Shown here: positions 57,059-64,000 of the stretch, piece by piece
Layout: every line of letters begins with the position of its first letter
Numbering within the stretch: the first letter of the stretch is position 1
Source: GWB2-37-7 sp942492835
GTDB lineage: Bacteria; Bacillota; Clostridia; Lutisporales; Lutisporaceae
Direction: 5' to 3'
Assembly: GCA_942492835.1 (NCBI GenBank)
Contig: OW818645.1
Location: 496,001-560,000 of the forward strand
Length of the DNA stretch: 64,000 nt
The notes under the pieces: model-generated
The model's database searches: none
Seen by the model: the letters and a program-made list of their open reading frames with translations, nothing else
What the model was told of the DNA's origin: nothing
Translations under genes and position numbers: made by a program

Positions 57059-58120
57059 CTACTTTATAATCTTATTTACATATTCTGAAGTCGCCGCTGA
57101 CAGTAGTGCCCCATAGTTAACATCAAACTCAACGATGTCTCCTACCTTATACTGTTTCTTTGCATGAGTAATATCCAGTATCATATGATCACTACTTGCA
57201 CCTATAACCTCTATACCACCATCTCTTGGTGTAAGTCCATCAGGCTTTATATCCTGTCTGCCTGCTGCTACTATAGCTCTAATAACTATGCCTTTGTCTT
57301 CAAATACTGGCTTTTGTCCAAAAGCATCCATGCCTATTTCGCCTATCGGTATAGAAGGCTTTTCTTTAAGCTCTATTATTTCAGCTGAAAAAGTAAATGC
57401 ATCTCTATAGGTGTCTTTTATTCTTTCACCATAAGCGGTTTCAAGACCTAATACTATTGACTCGCCTAGTCTTAATTGGTTCACTCTTTTGGGAGTTTCA
57501 TTCTTCTCGATAAGATGTAAGCTGCTGGAGTTTCCTCCTGATATAATATCTAGCTTTATACTATATCTTTGCTCTATTTCCTCACCAAGTTTAACCAGTA
57601 AGCCTAGATTTTCATTTGTAGGAATTACTCCACCATAGCAGGTTAAGTTAGTACCAACTCCAATAAGCTTAATATTATCAAGCTTAATAATCTCACCTGC
57701 ATACTCTACAGCCTTTTCATACCAAACGCCTTCTCTAAGGTCTCCTAGGTCAATCATAAGTATAACCTCATGTACCTTATTTTTAGCTTTAGCTGCTTTT
57801 GATAATGCCTTAAGAGTATCAAGCTCTGAATTCAAACTAACATCTGCATACTCCACTACTTCTGCTGCCTGTGACAGCATAGGAATTCTCAAAAGTAATT
57901 TTGGCACATTTATATCCTTAAGTCTCTTGAAGTTTTCTATTCTAGAATCAGCCAAAGCATAAACTCCACCATCTACCATAGCTTGAGCTATCTCAGGTAT
58001 TGCACAAAAAACCTTCGTAACTCCTGCCACCCTTATACCATGAGAGCCTAGCTTTTCTGTCAGCACCTTTGTATTGTGCTTTATTTTATCTTTTTCAATT
58101 ATTAAAGCTGGATATTGCAT
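57059..58120 (-). CDS. orr: Ornithine racemase
   Basis: This 353-residue protein has the alanine-racemase-type fold III PLP barrel with Lys36 in GVTK as the cofactor lysine; the rest of the barrel is present (SGGNSSSL, RLGESIVLG). It converts L-ornithine to D-ornithine, the substrate of the B12-dependent aminomutase encoded just upstream. AGGAG lies seven bases before ATG 58120; a GTG two codons earlier is less likely. It is the last gene of the operon, 21 bases after the MutL-like gene and followed by a terminator. The operon context makes ornithine the likely substrate over other amino acids. Confidence 0.92.
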   Translation of the reverse strand: MQYPALIIEKDKIKHNTKVLTEKLGSHGIRVAGVTKVFCAIPEIAQAMVDGGVYALADSRIENFKRLKDINVPKLLLRIPMLSQAAEVVEYADVSLNSELDTLKALSKAAKAKNKVHEVILMIDLGDLREGVWYEKAVEYAGEIIKLDNIKLIGVGTNLTCYGGVIPTNENLGLLVKLGEEIEQRYSIKLDIISGGNSSSLHLIEKNETPKRVNQLRLGESIVLGLETAYGERIKDTYRDAFTFSAEIIELKEKPSIPIGEIGMDAFGQKPVFEDKGIVIRAIVAAGRQDIKPDGLTPRDGGIEVIGASSDHMILDITHAKKQYKVGDIVEFDVNYGALLSAATSEYVNKIIK

Positions 58121-58141
58121 AACCACTCTCCTAACAATATC

Positions 58142-59497
58142 TTATAATATTTCCATGCTCTGTTTAAGAAGTAAAAGTGAATCCTTGGGATATCTCTTTG
58201 ATAAAACCCCTAGGGAAGCCATTATATAGTAGTTATCTATAAGTATCTTCGCATTGCTTGTTGGATAAAGCTCAGTCCCCTTACCGTATTTTCCTATAGT
58301 CTCCAATATATTGACTCTATTTGGAAGTCTAGTAAGCGCACCGCCTGTACCAACAATATACTTAACATTGGTAAGATCCTTTCCTTCTGCTACAGTCTTC
58401 TTTCCAGATGCGCCATATAAATATCTAATAGTTCCTGCATGACGCTCTAGTGATGTAAGCACAGCTTCTCTTGTTAATCTTTCTATGAATTCCTTTTCTC
58501 TTTCTGTTTCAGGTATCGGCTTAGCATTTGCCACCAATTCCAAAACATCAGGGAATTCCTTCTTTAACTCATCCACGCCAATCTTTTCAACTATATGATT
58601 GAGATTCACATATACACCAAGATCTCCCTCAACTGTTCTTTTGGCTTCTGGTTCAGGACTAATAAGTATTCTGTTGATTTCCTCACTACCTTGTGTAACA
58701 GAATGTACATCGGTAGTAGCTCCACCAACATCAAATACTACTAAATCCCCGATATCTTCCTTTAGAAGCTTTGCCGCTTCCATAACTGCCCCAGGAGTAG
58801 GTATAATAGGGCCACCCACCATATCTCTTACTTTTGTCATACCAGGTGCATGGATGATATGCTCCTCAAAAGCAGCCTGTATTACCTTTCTAGTTGGTTC
58901 TACATTAAGCATATCTACCTTTGGATATACATTATCAACAAGATAAAGCTTAACACCAAATTCTTCCGCTATTTCTAATATCTCATCTTGATTCTCAATA
59001 TTTCCTGCATATATCATTGGTATTCCTAGTTTCAAGGCAGCAATAGCCTCAAAGTTGTGCAGTGCAGTTTCACGTTCACCATAATCTACACCGCCAGCTA
59101 CCAATATTATATTAGGGTTTATTTCTTGTAACTTCTTGAGATCCGTTCTACGAAGCTTACCCGCAGTAACCATCTTTATGATACCACCTGCGCCTAATGC
59201 AGCTTCCTTTGCGGCTCTCACAGTCATATCATAGACAAGACCATGAACAGTCATACGCAGTCCACCAGCAGCGCTACTAGTAGCAAGCATTTCATCATAC
59301 TGTATCTCATCTTGCTTCAAATTATTTCTAAGATCGTCTACTGCACCTTTTAAACCTACAGTAACATCTCCATTTAATACCGTAGTAGGGAATTGCCCCT
59401 GTCCTATAAATTTAGGACAGGGGCTGCCTATATTATTGAATGCATTAACTACTGTAGTGGTGCTTCCAATTTCAGCAACCAATACATTAATCTTCAT
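58142..59497 (-). CDS. MutL/GlmL-family ATPase, probable reactivating factor of ornithine aminomutase
   Basis: This 451-residue protein has the ASKHA-type ATPase motifs EIGSTTT at the start and DVGGATTDVHSV in the middle, with GTGGALTRL near the end. GlmL/MutL proteins accompany B12-dependent mutases and are thought to exchange damaged cofactor or keep the mutase active. It overlaps the 3' end of oraE by 11 bases, which points to coupled translation and a role with that enzyme. The length is usual for the family. The biochemical role is inferred from context. Confidence 0.88.
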   Translation of the reverse strand: MKINVLVAEIGSTTTVVNAFNNIGSPCPKFIGQGQFPTTVLNGDVTVGLKGAVDDLRNNLKQDEIQYDEMLATSSAAGGLRMTVHGLVYDMTVRAAKEAALGAGGIIKMVTAGKLRRTDLKKLQEINPNIILVAGGVDYGERETALHNFEAIAALKLGIPMIYAGNIENQDEILEIAEEFGVKLYLVDNVYPKVDMLNVEPTRKVIQAAFEEHIIHAPGMTKVRDMVGGPIIPTPGAVMEAAKLLKEDIGDLVVFDVGGATTDVHSVTQGSEEINRILISPEPEAKRTVEGDLGVYVNLNHIVEKIGVDELKKEFPDVLELVANAKPIPETEREKEFIERLTREAVLTSLERHAGTIRYLYGASGKKTVAEGKDLTNVKYIVGTGGALTRLPNRVNILETIGKYGKGTELYPTSNAKILIDNYYIMASLGVLSKRYPKDSLLLLKQSMEIL

Positions 59498-61688
59498 TCT
59501 TCATTTCCCTTCTTTTATCTACCATGAAGCTTACAACATCAATACCTTTTGAACCTCTACCAAAGCCAGCATCCATTCCTGCTTCCTTTGCAATTTCATT
59601 GTTAACCTGTGTTCCACCGCAGATTAACATAACCTTATCTCTAATGCCTTTTTCTACGCATAGTTCATGAAGCTTTCTCATATTCTTTATATGAACATCA
59701 TCATGAGTGATAATTGTACTTGCAAGTATTGCATTCGCATTTGTTTCAATAGCTGCATCAACTAGCTTCTCAACTGGACAGGAAGTTCCAAGATACAAAT
59801 ACTTAACACCATATTTTTCAATTCCACCGTGCTTTATATCAAGAGTTTCCTTTAATCCTACTGAGTGCTCGTCCTGACCTACTGTCGCAGCAACAACAAA
59901 TATTGGATTTTCATTTATATCAGCTCTTACTTCTTCCTCAGAATGTACTTTTGGCTTTTCTGGGATAATTAAATCATTAATATTTATATCAAATTTAACT
60001 TTACCCTTTATTTCTACTATAGTACCCTCTGATGGATGCAAGCATTGCTTATGAACAACTGTTACATCCTCTAAGCCCATCTTTTCACCACATTTTATAG
60101 CTGCGAATTCTGCTGTTCTTTCATCAAGCGGTAGGAATATTGTAGTTACAACAACTCCATCAGCCTTCCACTCAACCTCTGGCTTAACGATGCTTGTGTT
60201 TGTGTATTTTTCTACTTCCTTAAGTCTAACATTTACATTATCATTCTCATCAAGCTCATCAATGTAAATAATCTTAGTTCTATCTTCAAAGGTATCTCCG
60301 CCTATTGCATCAGAGGCCTTTTTGAATTCCTTTGGTACGTTATTATCACCGTAGTGTACTGATACAGGTGCAAAATAATCTGCATCTCTTTCAAATACCA
60401 TGCCAGCGCCTATACCGCCTTCTATTTCTCTTGGTATACCATCACCATTTCTTTCTGGATAGTTACCGCTGTCTATGAAGAAGCCTTGCTCAACAGCTTT
60501 GAAATAACCGCCAACCTCAAGCATTTCTTCCATAAATAGAATTGCTCTTTCCTTTAGCTCTCTAACGTCTTCACCTAATACACCATCTCTGTCAATCTTA
60601 ACCATTTCTCTTAAGCCGTCCATACCATTCATAGCCTGCTTAGCTGTACTGATAGCTGCAATATTGTTATAATGCCATGGCACGTTACGTCCTTCATCAG
60701 GAGTAATAGTTGATTGTATATCAGCACTTGTAAGTCTTGAAATCATAAGGTTTAGTGTATGAGTTACTGTAGCTTCCTTCATGTCTGATTCCATATACTT
60801 TGTGTTTTGCTGTGCTCTCATCTTATATTCACTAAATATATCTCTAAGTGCTACTGCATATGGTAAATCCAGTCTCATACATGGAGCTGGAGGAGCTGTT
60901 GGAGGTACTGTTGACAATGCTATATTTTCTGGCTTTATGCCAACCTTCCTTGAGAATATACTATTTATTGCGTGCTGAACCATTAACTCTGGTCTAACCT
61001 TCCAAGCTTTCATAGCTGTAGCATTTGCATTGTGTGCTCCATCTATTTGAAGCATATCAGCCCAAGCCATTATCTTTTTTGCTTCGCAAGCATCAACAAA
61101 GCTTCTTATCATATTAATATTTCTATAAATTACGTTGTATTGTGGGTCTTGGTGTGCTCCGTTTACGCCTTCCTCAGCAAACATTACTGCTATATCAGGG
61201 CCTGCAACACCAGAAATATATGAGTGGAAATTTATTGGTCTGCCTACTTCTTCTTCTATCATATCTAAGGCTTTTCTACTAGCTCTTACTTGCTTTCTTG
61301 TAACAGAAATACCTCCGATACCTTGTGTTGTACCTTCAAGAAGTGAATCTATATGAGATTGTCCAGCAGTTCTTATTACCATTATATGGTCAGCACCATG
61401 CCATGCAGCCATTCTCATTCTTCTTATATCATCTTCAAATCTTCCTGAAGCTATTTCTGTAGTTATTACGCAGTCTGGTTGAGGGTCAATGTAGCCAAAA
61501 CCTCTACTTCCTGGTAGTGGTATATAGTTTTTCAAACCTTCTGAAGTTTCATGGTATTCAAAGTCTCCAATTACTCTTTTTTCGTTTTGACCTTCTCTCC
61601 AATGCCAGCCTCTTCTTTTTGGTTCATATTTATCTAAGTCTTGCAAAAGCTCTTCTATATCAATTTTCTTATTTATATCTAAACTCAT
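59487..61688 (-). CDS. oraE: D-ornithine 4,5-aminomutase, large subunit
   Basis: This 733-residue subunit carries both cofactors. DEHSVG near residues 604-609 is the DxHxxG motif whose His ligates cobalt. The Lys 11 residues after that His (in LDIKHGG) corresponds to the PLP lysine known in the Acetoanaerobium (Clostridium) sticklandii enzyme. The N-terminal TIM-barrel part is intact. With OraS it converts D-ornithine to 2,4-diaminopentanoate by radical amino migration. AAAGGAGGGG precedes the ATG, 14 bases after the oraS stop. The length is normal. Confidence 0.96.
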   Translation of the reverse strand: MSLDINKKIDIEELLQDLDKYEPKRRGWHWREGQNEKRVIGDFEYHETSEGLKNYIPLPGSRGFGYIDPQPDCVITTEIASGRFEDDIRRMRMAAWHGADHIMVIRTAGQSHIDSLLEGTTQGIGGISVTRKQVRASRKALDMIEEEVGRPINFHSYISGVAGPDIAVMFAEEGVNGAHQDPQYNVIYRNINMIRSFVDACEAKKIMAWADMLQIDGAHNANATAMKAWKVRPELMVQHAINSIFSRKVGIKPENIALSTVPPTAPPAPCMRLDLPYAVALRDIFSEYKMRAQQNTKYMESDMKEATVTHTLNLMISRLTSADIQSTITPDEGRNVPWHYNNIAAISTAKQAMNGMDGLREMVKIDRDGVLGEDVRELKERAILFMEEMLEVGGYFKAVEQGFFIDSGNYPERNGDGIPREIEGGIGAGMVFERDADYFAPVSVHYGDNNVPKEFKKASDAIGGDTFEDRTKIIYIDELDENDNVNVRLKEVEKYTNTSIVKPEVEWKADGVVVTTIFLPLDERTAEFAAIKCGEKMGLEDVTVVHKQCLHPSEGTIVEIKGKVKFDININDLIIPEKPKVHSEEEVRADINENPIFVVAATVGQDEHSVGLKETLDIKHGGIEKYGVKYLYLGTSCPVEKLVDAAIETNANAILASTIITHDDVHIKNMRKLHELCVEKGIRDKVMLICGGTQVNNEIAKEAGMDAGFGRGSKGIDVVSFMVDKRREMKNED

Positions 61689-61702
61689 TATTTACCCCTC
61701 CT

Positions 61703-62053
61703 TTAAAACAATGTCTCGACTTTGTCCCAATGTTTACCTTCTGCCAAAGCTATACCAGCTTCTCTCACTGATATACCTAGCTTTTTAGAAAGTCTCCATA
61801 CTACGTTGCCGGCACCCTTTCCCATAAGACCTTTATTCATTACACCTTCTACTATAGGCTTAACTTCCATACTTGAGAAACCCATTCTAAGAAGAACGCT
61901 TCTTTCTATAGCAGGAGTAGTGTTCTTTTTTCCAAGCTCAAGCATTGGGTTTACAATTGTTTCTGCAAGCTCCCAAAATTTTGCCTTTAGCTCATCATCT
62001 GTCAGGCTATTTAGATGCTGTCTTCTAACTTCATAATCATCAGCACGTTTCAT
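61703..62053 (-). CDS. oraS: D-ornithine 4,5-aminomutase, small subunit
   Basis: A 116-residue helical protein, the partner of OraE in the B12- and PLP-dependent aminomutase. The start KRADDYEVRRQHL and the C-terminal ...GISVREAGIALAEGKHW region fit the family, and the size is right. GGAGG lies before the ATG, and the gene sits 14 bases before oraE, as in other ornithine-fermenting clostridia. Confidence 0.95.
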   Translation of the reverse strand: MKRADDYEVRRQHLNSLTDDELKAKFWELAETIVNPMLELGKKNTTPAIERSVLLRMGFSSMEVKPIVEGVMNKGLMGKGAGNVVWRLSKKLGISVREAGIALAEGKHWDKVETLF

Positions 62054-62072
62054 TTATATATACCTCCAAAAT

Positions 62073-63494
62073 CTATTTTATAGTTACACCCAGTTCCTTT
62101 AGGGTATCAATTACAAACTGCTCATTTGACTTAGTATCCTTTGCAAGGAAATCTATATCAGCCTTTGAAGCCTCAGTAACCTTATAATTGGTCACACAAT
62201 TTCTAATATATGAATGTCTTGCTTTACTCAAATCATAATCCCTATACTTTATTAAAGATGGATCCTCAGGTAGTATTATATTTTCTCCTGGAACCTCTTC
62301 TGTAGGATTACCAAATCTTACATCTATACCATTTTGCTTAGCAAAGCTAAGTTGTGGCATTGGATGCTTGCCAGCTCCTGTATATTCTGTCTCTTGAACT
62401 ACTATGATTTGATCCTCATCCATTTCCTGTGCTAAGGAAAAAGCTGCTGTCAAGGATGTATTTCCTGCAGGTCCTCTCTCTAAGCCTTCAAGTACTGCTA
62501 AAGTTTCTGTAATATAGAATACTTCCCCTTGTCTTACAAGTACATATCTATCAAGGTACCTAAGTGGTCTAGCTGCATTTCTTGGAACATCCGCTCTGTC
62601 AGGCCATGTAGCAAAAGGTAATCCAAAGCCTGTATGTCCTGTGGTAAAGGATTTTCTGTTAAAGTCATGATCAGATGCCATATGCAAGCCTGATAAATCA
62701 ACACTAGCACCAACAACTTGAACATTCTCAGCTCCAGCCTTTATGAGACCTCTTGCTGTACCTGTAACATTTCCTCCCCCTGCATTTGTAGCTACAACCA
62801 CGTCAGGGTCTCTGCCTTCTTTTTCTCTAAACTGCATAGCTAATTCATAACCAAGAGTTTCAACTCCTGATATAGCCAAGGCTGTATATAGTGAAGCATT
62901 AAAATAGCCTGTTTCTTCTAATAATAATAGGAAGGAATAGAAAAGCTCTGGTCCTACAGTAAGCTGTACAACCTCTGCTCCTAAAGATTCACATGCTCTT
63001 AGTTTTTCTAATATTTCCGGTTGTCCTACCATTTTGCTGTCATAGCATTCCTGTACAACGATACATTTAAGTCCTTGCATAGCCGCTTGTGATGCAACTG
63101 CAGCACCGTAGTTGCCGCTTGTTGCTGTTACAACGCCTTTATAGCCATGAGTTTTAGCAAAATAAACCGCATTAGCTGCTCTTCTCGCTTTAAAACTTCC
63201 TGATGGATTGCAGGCTTCATCTTTTATAAAGATTCTTGCTCCCTTACCCTTAGGCGCCATCTTTCTTGCAAGTGCAGTAAGGTTCTTTAACTCAATTATT
63301 GGTGTATTTCCAACGCTTACATCTGATTGTATCTTCTGTATTTCTTCCAGTGTATAGCCTGCTTCTCTCATCATTCTCTCATAGTCAAATCCTATTCCAT
63401 CTGACTCGAAAACAGAGTAATCTATACCAATGGCTTTTTTCATAATCTCATTTTTTCTGCTATTTACCGCAGCATATGAATTATCTTTTATCAT
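62073..63494 (-). CDS. ortB: 2-amino-4-oxopentanoate thiolase, beta (PLP) subunit
   Basis: This 473-residue fold-II PLP protein has Lys102 in SGSFKARRAAN as the cofactor lysine and a glycine-rich phosphate loop (TNAGGGNVTG). It splits 2-amino-4-ketopentanoate with CoA into acetyl-CoA and D-alanine, together with OrtA. Its ATG overlaps the ortA stop by one base and GGAGG lies just upstream, so translation is coupled. The length and the place before oraS match known ornithine operons. Confidence 0.94.
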   Translation of the reverse strand: MIKDNSYAAVNSRKNEIMKKAIGIDYSVFESDGIGFDYERMMREAGYTLEEIQKIQSDVSVGNTPIIELKNLTALARKMAPKGKGARIFIKDEACNPSGSFKARRAANAVYFAKTHGYKGVVTATSGNYGAAVASQAAMQGLKCIVVQECYDSKMVGQPEILEKLRACESLGAEVVQLTVGPELFYSFLLLLEETGYFNASLYTALAISGVETLGYELAMQFREKEGRDPDVVVATNAGGGNVTGTARGLIKAGAENVQVVGASVDLSGLHMASDHDFNRKSFTTGHTGFGLPFATWPDRADVPRNAARPLRYLDRYVLVRQGEVFYITETLAVLEGLERGPAGNTSLTAAFSLAQEMDEDQIIVVQETEYTGAGKHPMPQLSFAKQNGIDVRFGNPTEEVPGENIILPEDPSLIKYRDYDLSKARHSYIRNCVTNYKVTEASKADIDFLAKDTKSNEQFVIDTLKELGVTIK

Positions 63495-63799
63495 TATTTT
63501 TCACCTCCGAAAAGGATTTCTTTTACCTGTACGTCTACCTTTAACAATTCAGGTACAAAATCTCCAAATGAATGTATATATCTAGGGTTAATTGCTACCA
63601 ATTCCCCATTCACTTTACGTCCTGTAGTAGTTTCTATTTCTATCTGTTCTCCAACCTTTGCTTCAGTTAAAGCATAACCCTTTACCCATAACTCCAGAGG
63701 TACTTTTTTAGTGTCCTCAGGCACTTGTGGTGCTCTCTCTTCAGGTTTTAGTACTATTTGATGTATTTGTACCCAATCTCCTTTTTTAGCTGAGTTCAT
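63494..63799 (-). CDS. ortA: 2-amino-4-oxopentanoate thiolase, alpha subunit
   Basis: A 101-residue small subunit of the thiolase, with GDWVQIHQIVL near the start and NPRYIHSFGDFVPELL near the end, both typical. The ATG at 63799 has AGGAG eight bases upstream. A longer frame from 63823 would start in front of that site and is rejected. It overlaps ortB by one base. Confidence 0.93.
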   Translation of the reverse strand: MNSAKKGDWVQIHQIVLKPEERAPQVPEDTKKVPLELWVKGYALTEAKVGEQIEIETTTGRKVNGELVAINPRYIHSFGDFVPELLKVDVQVKEILFGGEK

Positions 63800-63825
63800 T
63801 TTAAACGCTCCTTTTAATATCATAT

Positions 63826-63867
63826 TAATACTGGCAGCTGGTGTATAAACAACAGCTGCCAGTATTA
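63826..63867. repeat. 15-bp perfect stem-loop between ord and ortA
   Basis: TAATACTGGCAGCTG (63826-63840) pairs exactly with 63853-63867 around a 12-base loop, 17 bases after the ord stop. On the minus strand it is not followed by a clear U-run, and the ortA ribosome site follows about 15 bases later. It may protect the transcript or attenuate rather than terminate. Confidence 0.7.
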
Positions 63868-63884
63868 TAATGTAAAATTTATAT

Positions 63885-64000
63885 TTATCTTTCTATAAGC
63901 TTTCTCATATCTCCCATTATTGCTCTTGGAACAGGAAGATCTATCATAGTCTTTAAACCAGCTCTTGCATTTATAACATGAGGAATCATGTTAACACACA
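63885..64000 (-). CDS. ord: 2,4-diaminopentanoate dehydrogenase, C-terminal end only
   Basis: The last 38 codons are visible: NMIPHVINARAGLKTMIDL, then PVPRAIMGDMRKLIER and TAA at 63885-63887. This is the conserved C terminus of Ord, which oxidatively deaminates 2,4-diaminopentanoate to 2-amino-4-oxopentanoate, the substrate of OrtAB. The position directly upstream of ortA matches the known gene order. The rest lies outside the window. Confidence 0.85.
   Translation of the reverse strand, partial: CVNMIPHVINARAGLKTMIDLPVPRAIMGDMRKLIER

Overview
The window comes from a low-GC, Gram-positive anaerobe of the Clostridia. The evidence is the AT-rich composition, strong GGAGG ribosome binding sites, and a coenzyme-B12-dependent D-ornithine fermentation operon typical of amino-acid-fermenting clostridia. 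Almost every intact gene lies on the minus strand, so transcription runs from high to low coordinates. The only plus-strand coding traces are insertion-sequence remnants.

Region 1 (about 57.0-64.0 kb) is the ornithine operon. In transcription order it holds the end of ord (cut by the window edge), ortA, ortB, oraS, oraE, a MutL/GlmL-type gene and orr. It is closed by a stem-loop terminator. Just downstream sits a single gene (55.2-56.8 kb) for a DUF4157 protein of the type carried by extracellular contractile injection systems, with a C-terminal cytidine-deaminase-like domain. It ends in a terminator whose sequence is a diverged copy of the orr terminator region, as if a cassette had been added there.

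Region 2 (36.7-54.3 kb) is an NRPS assembly line of four proteins: PCP-C; (C-lobe)-A-PCP-C-A-PCP-C; (C-lobe)-A-PCP-C; (C-lobe)-A-PCP-TE. It is followed by a BtrH-like (C39-fold) acyltransferase. The first protein has no adenylation domain, so its starter must be loaded in trans. Three discrete carrier proteins, a PaaK-like adenylating enzyme and a radical SAM enzyme lie at 23.9-34.2 kb and could supply a starter or side chain. The first A domain reads as Ser-specific. The others read as unassigned, Glu/Gln-like and Cys-like, in that order and with low certainty.

Region 3 (23.7-36.7 kb) is a decaying accessory zone. It has broken IS110, IS982, IS21 and transposase fragments, an NRPS thioesterase remnant, a broken B12-binding radical SAM gene and a sugar-nucleotide epimerase scrap. 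Between these are intact genes: carrier proteins, the adenylating enzyme, a twitch-type radical SAM enzyme, a beta-lactamase-fold serine hydrolase and a C45/choloylglycine-type Ntn hydrolase.

Region 4 (1-23.7 kb) is a hybrid NRPS/trans-AT PKS line. In order: C-A(Asn)-PCP-E, type II thioesterase, C-A(Gly)-PCP-(C-lobe), a free-standing acyltransferase, KS-KR-ACP, KS-DH-KR-ACP and KS-KR-ACP-(C-lobe). It continues off the left edge. An initiating acyl-D-Asn module is the signature of prodrug-protected metabolites such as colibactin, zwittermicin and xenocoumacin. Both clusters share an odd trait: isolated C-terminal halves of condensation domains at protein termini, which look like docking modules.
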